Counted from the stretch's first letter, positions 17,976 to 27,119 are shown. The stretch is DNA of 64,000 bases from Paraburkholderia sacchari (GCF_000785435.2 NZ_JTDB02000001.1:1206499-1270498); one strand, 5' to 3'. Numbers and translations: made by a program. Notes: generated by a model not told the origin, from the sequence alone.

Positions 17976-19307
17976 TCAGGCAGCCTTCAAGACCTTTGCG
18001 AGCCTGCGCATGCCCTCGAATATCGACTCGGCCACATCGAGCGGAAAGTCGCCGGGAAGCTGGGCGGCGACTTCGCCGATCACGCGTTCGGTTGCCCCGG
18101 CCACCGTTTCCATCATCGCCTCGACCTGCGCGGCGGCGAACCCCACGCGCTGCCCTTGGGCGATCCAGTGGCGCGGCAAGATTTGCGCGATGCGGTAATG
18201 CGCGTTGCGCCCGCGCACGGCCATGGCGAGGCTCGCGCGCTGCGCCGCAAGCTGATTGCGCCCGCGCCCGATGATCGGGTGCGCCGAGAGCACGTCGTAA
18301 AGCGGCGTGGCGGCGTAGCGGCTGCCCGGCAGATGCGCGATGCTGAAGTTCTTGGCGTGGCCGTCGGTGGCCGCGAGCAGCCAGAACACCAGTTGCGCCA
18401 GGAAGAAATGGCGGCAGTCGTCCTCGCGGCGCACGGAGCCGCCGAGCACCGTCATGACGCTCTCGATGCCGGGCCCGCCGTCGGCCTCGTATTTGTGCAG
18501 GCCCGGCGTGCCCGTGGCCTGGCACAGATCCTCCTGCGGCAGGCGCACGATCCAGCCGCCATTGCGCGCCATGCGGCGGTCGAAGCGCTCGACCACGAGC
18601 GCCTTCGCGTCCTCGAAACGGGCGATCTCGCAGGGCGCGATCGGCAGCCCGAAAGCCGCGACGATCTTCGCGCACAGCCATTCGTTTTCGACCGACGTGC
18701 GCATGTCGGCGCGCATGTTGCCGACGAGACCGAGCGGCAGCTTCAGGATGTGCGTGGTGGGCGTGCTGCCCGTGGGCAGCAGCCAGCGATTCTCGTGCCG
18801 CAGCAGGGCGGTTTTTTCCTGCGCGCCGGCAATCGAGAGGCGCAGGTCGCCCACGCTCTCGTGCTCGCCGAACGGCGGCACAGCGGTGGTGTCGCGCAGC
18901 AGCTGGGCGATGTCGGCCGTCGCGAGCGGCTTGCCTTCGATGGTTTCGAGGCCCGACGGCTCCTCGCCCGCGGGCAGCAGTTGCAGCGCGCCCACGCAGT
19001 CGCGCCCAAGCACGGCCAGCAGCTCGAACGGCGTGGTGCCGGCCGTGCGGTAGCGCGCCGCGATGCGGCGCCGGATGCGCTCGCTGTCGGGCAGCAGGTT
19101 GTCGAAGTAGTCGGCCACGGCGGCGCCGCGCAACGGCTGGTTGCCCGGCGTGAAGGGCAACGAGAGCGAGAGCGGCCGGCCTTGCTCGTCGTCGCGCCAG
19201 GTTTCGAAATACGCGAGGCGCTCCACGCCGCGCACGACCTCCCAGTACCCGACGGGCAGGCCGTTCATCCACAGGTCGAGCCGGCTCGTCTGACGGGCGC
19301 GCGCCAT
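17976..19307 (-). CDS. hipA: HipA-family serine/threonine kinase toxin
   Basis: 443 residues; ATG at 19307 shares one base with the hipB stop (TAATG), so the two are translationally coupled. HipA N-terminal subdomain (about 1-100, FTPGNQPLRGAAVADYFDNLLPDSERIRRR), then the kinase core: SIAGAQEKTALL (ATP loop), THILKLP, NEWLCAKIVAAFGLP, FWLLAATDGHAKNFSI (catalytic Asp) and TPLYDVLSA (metal Asp). HipA phosphorylates a tRNA synthetase (GltX in E. coli) and causes growth arrest/persistence. All catalytic residues seem intact. With its cognate antitoxin and an elaborate operator upstream it should be a working module. Confidence 0.92.
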   Translation of the reverse strand: MARARQTSRLDLWMNGLPVGYWEVVRGVERLAYFETWRDDEQGRPLSLSLPFTPGNQPLRGAAVADYFDNLLPDSERIRRRIAARYRTAGTTPFELLAVLGRDCVGALQLLPAGEEPSGLETIEGKPLATADIAQLLRDTTAVPPFGEHESVGDLRLSIAGAQEKTALLRHENRWLLPTGSTPTTHILKLPLGLVGNMRADMRTSVENEWLCAKIVAAFGLPIAPCEIARFEDAKALVVERFDRRMARNGGWIVRLPQEDLCQATGTPGLHKYEADGGPGIESVMTVLGGSVRREDDCRHFFLAQLVFWLLAATDGHAKNFSIAHLPGSRYAATPLYDVLSAHPIIGRGRNQLAAQRASLAMAVRGRNAHYRIAQILPRHWIAQGQRVGFAAAQVEAMMETVAGATERVIGEVAAQLPGDFPLDVAESIFEGMRRLAKVLKAA

Positions 19308-19582
19308 TACCAGTCCTCCCGTTTGCGCGGCTTCGCGCCGGGCTTGGGGGCCGCGCTTTGGGCGGCAGCGGGGGCGGACAGGCGCATTTCGACCGCGAAC
19401 AGCCGCAGGACGCGAAACAGCCGGTCGACGCTCGCGGACTCGGGGTGCGCTTCGAAAGCGGCATAGCTTTGCTGGGAGATGCCGAGGCGCTGCGCGACCT
19501 GTTCCTGGGTGAGGCCGGCTTGCTTGCGAAAGCCCAGCAGCATGGGACGCAACTGGCTGACGGTCTTGAGCAAATAGTCCAC
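19307..19582 (-). CDS. hipB: HipB-family antitoxin/repressor
   Basis: 91 residues from GTG at 19582 (GGAG 7 bases upstream). XRE-type helix-turn-helix LRPMLLGFRKQAGLTQEQVAQRLGISQQSYAAFE fills residues about 11-45, followed by a dimerisation strand (VEMRLSAPA) and a basic Ala/Pro/Lys tail. HipB neutralises HipA and represses the operon by binding palindromes near the promoter. Three to four such sites lie 50-150 bp upstream. Confidence 0.9.
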   Translation of the reverse strand: MDYLLKTVSQLRPMLLGFRKQAGLTQEQVAQRLGISQQSYAAFEAHPESASVDRLFRVLRLFAVEMRLSAPAAAQSAAPKPGAKPRKREDW

Positions 19583-19634
19583 GCGAGGCTCCTGCTGCGG
19601 TGACGTGATAAAGGTCAGTTCACAGTCTATAGGC

Positions 19635-19732
19635 TGTAAATGTGAAATACAACCTTAAGGCTGTAAATGAAAAATACAGGCTTTAAGTTGTACTTGAAAT
19701 TTACAGCCTTAAGGCTGTACCGACGCAATACG
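19635..19732 (-). promoter_or_regulatory. hipBA operator array: 17-bp sites phased at 27 bp
   Basis: Three near-palindromes of form TGTAnnT-N3-AnnTACA occur at 19635-19651 (TGTAAATGTGAAATACA), 19662-19678 (TGTAAATGAAAAATACA) and 19689-19705 (TGTACTTGAAATTTACA), exactly 27 bp apart. A degenerate fourth (TGTACCGACGCAATACG) follows in phase at 19716. The linkers also repeat (ccttaaggc). The sites start about 50 bp before hipB and are the likely HipB binding sites. The region is AT-rich, unlike its surroundings. Confidence 0.75.
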
Positions 19733-19925
19733 GGAGACGCCGTCGCAGGCAAGGCGCGGAGATGAATCAGACAAACAAATCATGAATTCCTGCAATCCAG
19801 GAATATGCGGGAAAACTAGAGGCGCGTGATCCTGACCGGGTTGATATATTGCATACATTCGGAGCCCGGTCGAGCGCGCTGTGCGTTCCTGCGGGCCTCC
19901 ATCGTGTCCCTTGCGAGGAGCAGTC

Positions 19926-21086
19926 GTGGAGAACCATGGCGAATTACACCGGGCCATTCTGAATAACATCCCGGATCAGGCATGGCTGAAGGACACCGAG
20001 TCGCGCTACGTCCTCGTCAATGAAGCGTTCATGGAAGCGTGCGGACGCCCCGAGCAGGACATCATCGGCCGCACGCCCGACCAGGTCTGGTCGCCGGAAC
20101 TGGGCGAGGTGTATCTGGACACCGACCGCACGGTGCTCGAAAGCGGCAAGCGCCGTCGCTACGAGGAACGGCGCCCCGGCCCCAACGGCAAGCTGCTCTG
20201 GTTCGACACCGTCAAGATGCCGGTGCGCGGCGCGCACGGGTGCATCGTCGGCACGGTCGGCATCTCGCGCGACATCACCGACTTCAAGCGCACGGAAACG
20301 GAGCTGCGCGACTCGCGCTCGCAGTTGCGCGAGCTTTCCGCCTGGCTGCAGTCGGTGCGCGAAACCGAGCGCTCGCGCATTTCGCGCGAGCTGCACGACG
20401 AACTCGGCCAGTTGCTGAGTGGGCTGCGGCTCGGCCTGAACTATCTGGAAACCCAGGCGCGCGCGCTGACCTTCGGGCAGATCGATCACATCGGCATGCT
20501 CAAAAATCTGGTGGACACCACGATGGATGCCGTGCACCGCATCGCGTCCGATCTGCGCCCGCCGGTGCTGGACGAACTGGGGCTCCACGCGGCGCTCGAA
20601 TGGCTGTCCGAATCGTTCACGCAGCGCACCGGGCTGCCGTGCGATCTGCGGCTGAACATGACCGAGACGCTGCTTGGCGAGCTCGATGCGGAGCGCAGCA
20701 TCGCCATCTTCCGCATCGTCCAGGAGTCGCTCACGAATGCGAGCCGCCACGGGCGGGCCTCGCGCGTGGTGGTCGAACTCGACGCACACGACAATCACTG
20801 CCACCTCGCGATTGCCGACAACGGCCGCGGCATGGACACCTCGCATGCCGCGAACGGGCCAAGGCTCGGCCTGCTCGGCATGCGCGAACGCGCACTGATG
20901 CTGGGCGGGCAACTGGAGGTCACGAGCCGTCCCGGCCACGGCACACGCGTGAGCGTCTGCATTCCGCTGCGCTCGTCAGCGGACAACCCGGCGGCCGATG
21001 CCGTGTCGGGCCCGGTTGACCCCCCCGTTACCCGCACCGCCGCAAACGCAGTTGCCAACGACGCGAGCCCATCATGCGCATCATGA
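19926..21086 (+). CDS. PAS-domain sensor histidine kinase (NarX/LiaS HisKA_3 type), cytoplasmic
   Basis: 386 residues from GTG at 19926 (GAGGAG upstream; the frame opens at 19881 without a better start). PAS domain at about 8-120 (ILNNIPDQAWLKDTESRYVLVNEAF, KMPVRGAHGCIVGTVGISRDITD). The HisKA_3 helix has His157 in SRISRELHDELGQLLSGLRLGL. HATPase follows: IVQESLTNASRHGRA (N box), IADNGRGMD, LGLLGMRERALMLGG and GHGTRVSVCIP. No membrane segment, so it senses a cytoplasmic signal. It overlaps the response regulator gene by 13 bp. Confidence 0.9.
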   Translation: MENHGELHRAILNNIPDQAWLKDTESRYVLVNEAFMEACGRPEQDIIGRTPDQVWSPELGEVYLDTDRTVLESGKRRRYEERRPGPNGKLLWFDTVKMPVRGAHGCIVGTVGISRDITDFKRTETELRDSRSQLRELSAWLQSVRETERSRISRELHDELGQLLSGLRLGLNYLETQARALTFGQIDHIGMLKNLVDTTMDAVHRIASDLRPPVLDELGLHAALEWLSESFTQRTGLPCDLRLNMTETLLGELDAERSIAIFRIVQESLTNASRHGRASRVVVELDAHDNHCHLAIADNGRGMDTSHAANGPRLGLLGMRERALMLGGQLEVTSRPGHGTRVSVCIPLRSSADNPAADAVSGPVDPPVTRTAANAVANDASPSCAS

Positions 21087-21718
21087 TCGCCGACGACCAC
21101 GCGATCATTCGCGACGGTCTGAAACGGATCCTCTCCACGGTGCCCGACATGGAGGTGGCGGCCGAAGCCGTCGACGGCACCGACGTCGTCGAGCAACTGC
21201 GCAGCACGGCCATCGACGTACTGCTGCTCGACATGTCGATGCCGGGCAAGAGCGGCATCGCGCTGATCCAGCAGATCAAGGCCAGCCACCCGGCGCTGCC
21301 GGTGCTGGTCCTGAGCATGTACCGGGAGTCGCAATACGCTGTTCAGGCGATCCGCGCGGGCGCGGCCGGGTACCTGACCAAGAACGCGGAGTCCGATCAG
21401 CTGATAGGCGCAATCCGCAAGGTCGCGCGCGGAGGCACGATCGTCTCGGCGCTCGTAGCCGAGAAGCTGGTCAAGCAGTTGCAGCAGCCCGCCAGCGCGT
21501 TTCCACATACGTTTCTGACGCCGCGCGAGTTCCAGATTTTCCAGATGCTCGTCGAGGGCAGCAGCATCAACGACATCGCCCACAGCCTCTCGCTGTCGAG
21601 CAAAACCGTCAGCACCCACAAGGCCAACATCCTCGACAAGATGGAAATCCCGTCGACCGCCGGGCTCGTCCATTATGCGATCCAGCACGGCCTCGTCGTC
21701 GCCGGCACGGACATCTGA
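21074..21718 (+). CDS. NarL/FixJ-family response regulator
   Basis: 214 residues, ATG at 21074 inside the kinase gene's 3' end. The receiver domain has the acidic pocket IADDHA, phospho-acceptor Asp53 (VLLLDMSMPGKSG), the Thr/Ser and Lys switch positions (VLVLSMYRE, AGAAGYLTKNA) and a C-terminal LuxR-type HTH (LTPREFQIFQMLVEGSSINDIAHSLSLSSKTVSTHKANIL). It partners with the kinase just upstream. The amidohydrolase gene starts 211 bp downstream on the same strand and may be a target. Confidence 0.92.
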   Translation: MRIMIADDHAIIRDGLKRILSTVPDMEVAAEAVDGTDVVEQLRSTAIDVLLLDMSMPGKSGIALIQQIKASHPALPVLVLSMYRESQYAVQAIRAGAAGYLTKNAESDQLIGAIRKVARGGTIVSALVAEKLVKQLQQPASAFPHTFLTPREFQIFQMLVEGSSINDIAHSLSLSSKTVSTHKANILDKMEIPSTAGLVHYAIQHGLVVAGTDI

Positions 21719-21929
21719 CTCCGGCATCTCCTTTGTGCGGCGCGTCTCGGAAAATCCCTGGACCAAAACCAGCCGATCCCGATGCCAGACGCAAGGCCGC
21801 ACCCCTAATCTGTCTATAACGCGCAAGCCGTTGCGGACCGCCGCCAGGCAGGGCCGCAGCGCCTGAACGAGGTGCCGGGCTGCGACTGCGCACGCTTGCG
21901 GCCGACCCATTACGTAAGGAAACCCGATC

Positions 21930-23198
21930 ATGCATGTGGACCTTCTGATCAACAACGTCTGCGTTCGCGACGACGAACCGCCTGTCGACATCGCCATTCG
22001 TGACGGGCACATAGTGGCGCTCGAAGCGGGCATCGATGCATCGGCGGACGAAGTCATCGACGCGGGCGGCCGCGCGGCCATTCCGGGGCTGATCGAAGCT
22101 CACATGCATCTCGACAAGGCGCTCCTGCACCGCCGTCTGCCGGCCCGCTTCGGCACGCTCGACGAGGCGATTCGCGTGACGGGCGTGCTCAAGAGCAAGC
22201 AGGAGCGCAACGACGTGCTCGACCGTTCGCGCCAGGTGCTCGACATGGCGGTGAAGAACGGCACCGTTGCCGTGCGCGCGCATCCCGACGTCGACCTGAT
22301 TCAAGGCTTGATCGGCGTGGAGACGCTGCTCGAACTGAAAAGCGAATACGAAAACCTGCTCGATCTGCAAATCGTGGCGTTTCCGCAGGAGGGCATTCTG
22401 AAGTCCCAGGGCACGCACGAGCTGATGGTCGAAGCATTGCAGATGGGCGCGGACGTCGTGGGTGGCTGCCCATACAACGAACTCAACTGGGCCGACACGC
22501 AGCGCCACATCGACATGGTGTTCGAACTCGCGCAGCGCTTCGACGTGCCGGTCGACATGCACGCCGATTTCGCCGACGACACCACCGACCCGCGCTTCGC
22601 CGCGATTTCGTACATCGCGCAAAAGACCATCGAAACAGGCTATCAGGGAAGGGTGGCGCTCGGGCACGTCACGAGCCTCGGCGCGCTCGACGAGGAAGCG
22701 CTCAAGCCCGTGATCGAGCGCATGCGCGAAGCGGGCATCAGCATCGTGACGCTGCCCGCTACCGACCTCTACCTGGGCGGCCGCAAGGACACGCACAACC
22801 AGCGGCGCGGCCTCACGCCCGTCAAGGCCCTGCATAACGCGGGCGTCAACGTGGCCTATTCGTCGAACAACGTGCGCAACGCGTTCACGCCGTTCGGCAA
22901 GGCCGACATGCTGCAAATCGGCAACATGCTCGCGCACGTGGCCCAGTTCGGCGTGCCGGAGCACCAGCAGGCGATTCTGGACATGGGCACGCACAACGCC
23001 GCGCGCGCGATCGGGATCGAGCACGGCTACGGCATCGCGGTGGGCAAGCAGGCCGATCTCGTCATTCTCGACACTTTCAGGGTAGCCGATGCGCTGCTCG
23101 ACATCCCGCCGCGGCTGTGGGTCATCAAGCGCGGCCGCATTACGGTGGTCACCACTCACCACTGCGAAATCCACCGTCATTCGTGTTGCTGTGCCTGA
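21930..23198 (+). CDS. Cytosine deaminase-like amidohydrolase A
   Basis: 422 residues; ATG at 21930 with AAGGAAA upstream. COG0402/CodA-type metallo-amidohydrolase: PGLIEAHMHLDKALLHRR (metal HxH), FPQEGIL, DVPVDMHADFADD (metal His) and GHVTSLGAL. The position of the CodA metal-binding Asp (HDDVFDPW in E. coli) reads SSNNVRNAF, an Asn instead of Asp; the homologues B and C further along keep Asp. This may mark a subfamily with other chemistry. The last ~20 residues (HHCEIHRHSCCC) are unusually His/Cys-rich. Substrate is probably a cyclic amidine or ureide; not determinable. Confidence 0.8.
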   Translation: MHVDLLINNVCVRDDEPPVDIAIRDGHIVALEAGIDASADEVIDAGGRAAIPGLIEAHMHLDKALLHRRLPARFGTLDEAIRVTGVLKSKQERNDVLDRSRQVLDMAVKNGTVAVRAHPDVDLIQGLIGVETLLELKSEYENLLDLQIVAFPQEGILKSQGTHELMVEALQMGADVVGGCPYNELNWADTQRHIDMVFELAQRFDVPVDMHADFADDTTDPRFAAISYIAQKTIETGYQGRVALGHVTSLGALDEEALKPVIERMREAGISIVTLPATDLYLGGRKDTHNQRRGLTPVKALHNAGVNVAYSSNNVRNAFTPFGKADMLQIGNMLAHVAQFGVPEHQQAILDMGTHNAARAIGIEHGYGIAVGKQADLVILDTFRVADALLDIPPRLWVIKRGRITVVTTHHCEIHRHSCCCA

Positions 23199-23244
23199 TG
23201 TGAACCGAACCTGCTCGTTCATTCAAAAACTCAAGGAGACAAGC

Positions 23245-23781
23245 ATGAAGAAGCTACCCGCGGAAGTCGTCGCATCAGCCCTTGCAGTCACGACGATACC
23301 GATCGCCATGTTGCCGCTGCACTTGCCGCCGTGGGCCATTTTCATCAGCTGGGCCGCGACCTTCGCGATGGGCGGGCCGAGCGCGAAGAACCTCAAGCGC
23401 ATCTGGCCCACCTTGCCGGTCGGCTCGTTCTTCGCATTCCTGATCGTCCTGTGCTTCGAGCAGGCGTCGCGGCAATTCAGCGGCAACACGCTGCTGCTTG
23501 CGCAAATGGCGATTCTCTTCACGCTGAACGGCCTGATGATGTCGCTGGCCCGCCAGTTCGTCATGTTCAACTTCATCCCGGGCATGTTCTTCGGGTTTGC
23601 GACGTATTTCGGCACGCTGTTCGGCGGCTTCGGCCCCGTTGCGCACAACCCGTTCATGGCCCTGCTTGCGGCGATTGCGATGAACGCGCTCGGACCGGCC
23701 TATGCCTGGGTGAAGGAGCGCTACTCGGCGCCCGAAGTCACCACGCACCGCTGGTGGAAGGGCTGGAAGCCGGAAGTCTGA
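23245..23781 (+). CDS. DUF1097 integral membrane protein
   Basis: 178 residues from ATG at 23245 (AAGGAGACAAGC upstream). About five hydrophobic helices are visible (VVASALAVTTIPIAMLPL, WAIFISWAATFAMGG, SFFAFLIVLCF, LLLAQMAILFTLNGLMM, MFFGFATYFGTLFGG), ending in a short basic Trp-rich tail. The family is found next to purine/amidohydrolase genes and has no proven function. It is the only membrane protein in this cluster, so uptake of the pathway substrate is a reasonable guess. 46 bp after amidohydrolase A, 81 bp before the GGT-family gene. Confidence 0.8.
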   Translation: MKKLPAEVVASALAVTTIPIAMLPLHLPPWAIFISWAATFAMGGPSAKNLKRIWPTLPVGSFFAFLIVLCFEQASRQFSGNTLLLAQMAILFTLNGLMMSLARQFVMFNFIPGMFFGFATYFGTLFGGFGPVAHNPFMALLAAIAMNALGPAYAWVKERYSAPEVTTHRWWKGWKPEV

Positions 23782-23862
23782 GGACTGCCTGGAACACACG
23801 AAGGGCCGCGGCAGCGCACCGGCTGTCCGCGGCACAAGCGATAAATGCAAAGGGAAAGCACC

Positions 23863-25611
23863 ATGACGCTCGTAGCGCAAGCCCAGGTTGACACCGATAC
23901 GGACATCGAAGAAACGATGGCGCGGCAGGCGCTGCTCGACGAAAAAGCGGCCCTCGACGTGAGCCTCGAAGTGACCTTCGAAGTGACCCTCGAAGCGAGC
24001 GTCGCGCGCACGCCCGGCCCATCGGTCGAAATGCCCCGGCTTGCGCGCTCGTCGCGCGGCATGGTGACGAGTCCGCACGTACTGGCGAGCGAAGCCGGGC
24101 GCGAGGTGCTGCGCGCGGGCGGCAACGCGATCGAAGCGGCCATCGCGATTGGCGCGGTGCTGAGCGTGACTTACCCGCACTTCACGGGGCTCGGCGGCGA
24201 CGCCTTCATGGTGATCAGCGACCGCGAGGGCCATGTACATACACTCTCCGGCATCGGCCAGGCCGCCGCGAAAACGTCCGGCTACACAGGCGCGATTCCG
24301 GTGCGCGGGCCCGGCGCAGCGCTGACGACCGGCGCCTCGGTCGCGGTCTGGGACAAGGCTTATTCGCTTAGCAAGGGCGCGTGGGGTGGCAAGCAGAACT
24401 GGTCGTCGCTGTTTTCGCGCGCCATCGAATACGCTGCCAACGGCTTTCCCGTAACGCCCTCGCAGCAGTTCTGGCAAACGCTGCGCGCCGGCGAACTCGC
24501 GAGTTGGGAGGGCTTCGCGCGAGTCTTCATGCCGCACGGACGCATCCCTCAGGCCGGCGAACAGTTCGTCCAGCGCGAACTGGCGCGCAGCCTCGAGCGC
24601 ATCGCCACGCACGGCGGCCGCGAATTCTATGAAGGCGAACTGGCGGAGCGGGTTGCCGCCGGCCTGAAGCAGGCAGGCTCGCCGCTCACGCTCGACGACC
24701 TGGCCCGCACGACGGCCCGCGAGGAAGTGCCGCTGCGCGTGGGCTATCGCGGCGGCGAACTGCTGGGCCTGCGCCCTCCGACCCAGGGCGTGACCACGCT
24801 CGAAATCATGGGCATTCTCGATCGCTTCGATCTCGCCTCGATTCCCGAGAACAGCGCCGACTACTATCACGTCCTCGTCGAAGCCGTGAAACTGGCGTTT
24901 CTCGACCGCGACCGCTACGTCGCGGATCCCGATTTCGTCGACGTGCCGGTCGAGCAGATGCTGTCGGCGCAGACACTCGACGCGCATGCGCGCCGTATCC
25001 GCATGGGCCACGCGATGCCCTGGCCGCACACGTTCAAGCACGGCGACACCGTGTATATCGGCGCGGCCGACGAGCAGGGCAACAGCGTGAGCATGCTGCA
25101 AACCGTGTATTTCGACTGGGGCAGCGGCGTGGTGGCCGGCGACACGGGCATCCTGTGGCACAACCGCGGCGCCTCGTTCAGCCTCGACCCGAAGAGCCCC
25201 AATGTGCTGCGCGGCGGCAAGCGGCCGTTCCATACGCTGAACCCCGGCATGTATCTGAAGGCGGGCCGCCCGCACCTGCTGTACGGCACCCAGGGCGCGG
25301 ACGGGCAACCGCAGACGCTCGCGGCCGTGCTCACGCGCCTGATCGATTACGACATGGACCCGCTCTCGGCGCTCGGCCGCCCGCGCTTTCTGCTCGGCAA
25401 GACCTTCTCGGACAGCCGCGACAGCCTCAAGCTCGAAGAGGACGCAGGCGCGCGCGTGTTCGACGAGCTGGCCGCGCGCAGCCACGAGATGAGCCCCATT
25501 CCCGCGCAAAGCCAACTGGCCGGGCACCCCGGCGCGATCCGCATCGGCGCGGACGGGCACATGACGGGCGCCCACGATCCGCGCAGCGACGGGCGCGCGC
25601 TCGGGCTGTAG
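23863..25611 (+). CDS. Gamma-glutamyltransferase-family Ntn hydrolase (possible HpxW-like oxamate amidohydrolase)
   Basis: 582 residues from ATG at 23863 (AAGGGAAAG upstream; an ATG six codons earlier lacks spacing). No signal peptide, so cytoplasmic, unlike periplasmic Ggt. A ~55-residue acidic N-terminal extension precedes the GGT fold (GMVTSPHVLASEAGREVLRAGGNAIEAAIA, GGDAFMVI). The autoprocessing nucleophile Thr is in HGDTVYIGAADEQGNSVSM, and the C-terminal half has GKRPFHTLNPGMYLKAGRP. The family includes glutathione hydrolase, acylases and HpxW (oxamate amidohydrolase) of purine catabolism. The ureidoglycine aminohydrolase nearby makes the HpxW-like option attractive, but it is not proven. 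Confidence 0.75.
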   Translation: MTLVAQAQVDTDTDIEETMARQALLDEKAALDVSLEVTFEVTLEASVARTPGPSVEMPRLARSSRGMVTSPHVLASEAGREVLRAGGNAIEAAIAIGAVLSVTYPHFTGLGGDAFMVISDREGHVHTLSGIGQAAAKTSGYTGAIPVRGPGAALTTGASVAVWDKAYSLSKGAWGGKQNWSSLFSRAIEYAANGFPVTPSQQFWQTLRAGELASWEGFARVFMPHGRIPQAGEQFVQRELARSLERIATHGGREFYEGELAERVAAGLKQAGSPLTLDDLARTTAREEVPLRVGYRGGELLGLRPPTQGVTTLEIMGILDRFDLASIPENSADYYHVLVEAVKLAFLDRDRYVADPDFVDVPVEQMLSAQTLDAHARRIRMGHAMPWPHTFKHGDTVYIGAADEQGNSVSMLQTVYFDWGSGVVAGDTGILWHNRGASFSLDPKSPNVLRGGKRPFHTLNPGMYLKAGRPHLLYGTQGADGQPQTLAAVLTRLIDYDMDPLSALGRPRFLLGKTFSDSRDSLKLEEDAGARVFDELAARSHEMSPIPAQSQLAGHPGAIRIGADGHMTGAHDPRSDGRALGL

Positions 25612-25614
25612 AGG

Positions 25615-25661
25615 TATCGACAAAATGAATGGCGAGCATTTCAACATTTAATTTGTCGATA
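25615..25661. promoter_or_regulatory. Inverted repeat upstream of amidohydrolase B
   Basis: Perfect 10-bp arms TATCGACAAA (25615-25624) and TTTGTCGATA (25652-25661) separated by 27 bp lie in the AT-rich gap between the GGT-family gene and amidohydrolase B. The arm centres are about 37 bp apart, not an exact number of turns. They look like two half-sites of an operator; no regulator can be assigned. Confidence 0.5.
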
Positions 25662-25779
25662 ATACGGGCATCGGATAAGGTGTCGGCATTCACTCCCTGA
25701 TAGGGCCCCCGCCGCGCAGCGAGCGCCACGCAGACCGCAACGCGTTGAGTGGGTCCTGAATTGCCGAGACAAAGACATC

Positions 25780-27033
25780 ATGTTCGATCGCGTATTCGTC
25801 AATGCCGTAGGCGCTGACGGCCAGCCCTTGAATCTCGCTGTACGCGATGGACGCTTTGCCAGCATTTCCAGCCTTGGCGCCGCGCACCCCGAAACCGGCG
25901 CCGCCGAAATCGTCGACCTCCAGGGGCACCTCGTGCTGCCGGGTTTCGTCGACGGCCATATCCACCTCGATAAAAGCTTCCTCGGCGACCGCTGGCGTCC
26001 GCATCGCGTCGCCGCGACGCTGCGCGAGCGCCTCGCCGACGAAAAAGCCGCGCTCGCAAGCGCCGCGCCGATTGCCCAGCGCGCCGACGCGCTGCTCCGC
26101 CAGGCAGCCTCGTTCGGCACCATCGCCATGCGCAGCCATGTGGACGTGGACGCCACGACCGGCCTGACCCACCTTCACGCCGTGATGGAAGCGCGCGAAA
26201 AATGGCGCGGCATCATCGACATCGAACTTGTGGCGTTTCCGCAAGCGGGCGTGGTGTCGTGCCCGGGCACCGCTGACGTGCTCGACGCCGCCGCGCAAGA
26301 AGGCGTCGACGTGGTTGGGGGCATCGACCCGACCACGCTCGACGGAGACGCCGACGGCCAGCTCGACATCGTCTTCGGCATCGCGCAAAAGCGCGGCGTG
26401 AAGATCGATATTCATCTGCACGAAGCCGGCGAACAAGGCATCGAGCAGCTTCACCGCATTGCCGCGCGCACCCGCGCAGCCGGCCTGGAGGGCAGGGTGT
26501 CGGTCAGCCACGCCTATGCGCTGGGCGACGTGGACGCGGACGCCGTCGCGCGCATCGCCGACGCGCTGGCCGCCGCCGGCGTATCGATCATGACCAACGC
26601 GCCTGGCGACCGCGCCTTCCCGCCAATCCTCCGGTTGCGCGCCGCCGGCGTGCGCGTGTTCAGCGGCAACGACAACATTCAGGACGCCTGGTGGCCGTAC
26701 GGCAACGGCGACATGCTGCAGCGCGCCATGCTCCTTGGCTATCGCTCCGGGTTCTATACTGACCAGGAACTGCTGGTGGCGCTCGACATGGCGACCGAAG
26801 CCGGCGCGGCCGTGATCGGCAAGCGCGACTACGGCCTGAAGGTCGGCAACGAGGCGTCGTTCGTGATCGTCAAGGCGCCGAACGCAGCCGCAGCCGTGGC
26901 AGCCGCGCCCGCCGAACGCGTCATCGTACGGAGCGGGCAGTTCTGGGGCGAGAGTGGCGAGAGTGGCGAGAGTGGCAATACGCCCCGCACGAAATTCGAA
27001 ACCGCGCCGGCTGCATCCGGCCAGCGCGGCTAA
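25780..27033 (+). CDS. Cytosine deaminase-like amidohydrolase B
   Basis: 417 residues, ATG at 25780 (only weak gagac upstream). Metal ligands: PGFVDGHIHLDKSFL (HxH), KIDIHLHEAGEQ, RVSVSHAYALG (His) and the catalytic/metal Asp in FSGNDNIQDAWWPYGNGDML. Length and motifs match CodA/AtzC-type deaminases. The C-terminal ~30 residues are low-complexity, with three GES repeats encoded by a 9-bp triplication (ggcgagagt, 26947-26973). The role would be hydrolytic deamination or ring opening of a nitrogen heterocycle, perhaps feeding the ureidoglycine aminohydrolase that follows by 86 bp. Confidence 0.83.
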   Translation: MFDRVFVNAVGADGQPLNLAVRDGRFASISSLGAAHPETGAAEIVDLQGHLVLPGFVDGHIHLDKSFLGDRWRPHRVAATLRERLADEKAALASAAPIAQRADALLRQAASFGTIAMRSHVDVDATTGLTHLHAVMEAREKWRGIIDIELVAFPQAGVVSCPGTADVLDAAAQEGVDVVGGIDPTTLDGDADGQLDIVFGIAQKRGVKIDIHLHEAGEQGIEQLHRIAARTRAAGLEGRVSVSHAYALGDVDADAVARIADALAAAGVSIMTNAPGDRAFPPILRLRAAGVRVFSGNDNIQDAWWPYGNGDMLQRAMLLGYRSGFYTDQELLVALDMATEAGAAVIGKRDYGLKVGNEASFVIVKAPNAAAAVAAAPAERVIVRSGQFWGESGESGESGNTPRTKFETAPAASGQRG

Positions 27034-27119
27034 CTATCCCGAGCGCCCTCGCGCGCGCGATGTCCGCGCGCGGCCTCGTCTTTGAAGTTGTGACATCAAA
27101 TCCTCACGGAGCATAGAGA

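Noticed and set aside
26947..26973. Phase-variable repeat in amidohydrolase B
   Set aside because: The 9-bp units are in frame, so copy change would only alter the tail length; no on/off switching is expected.
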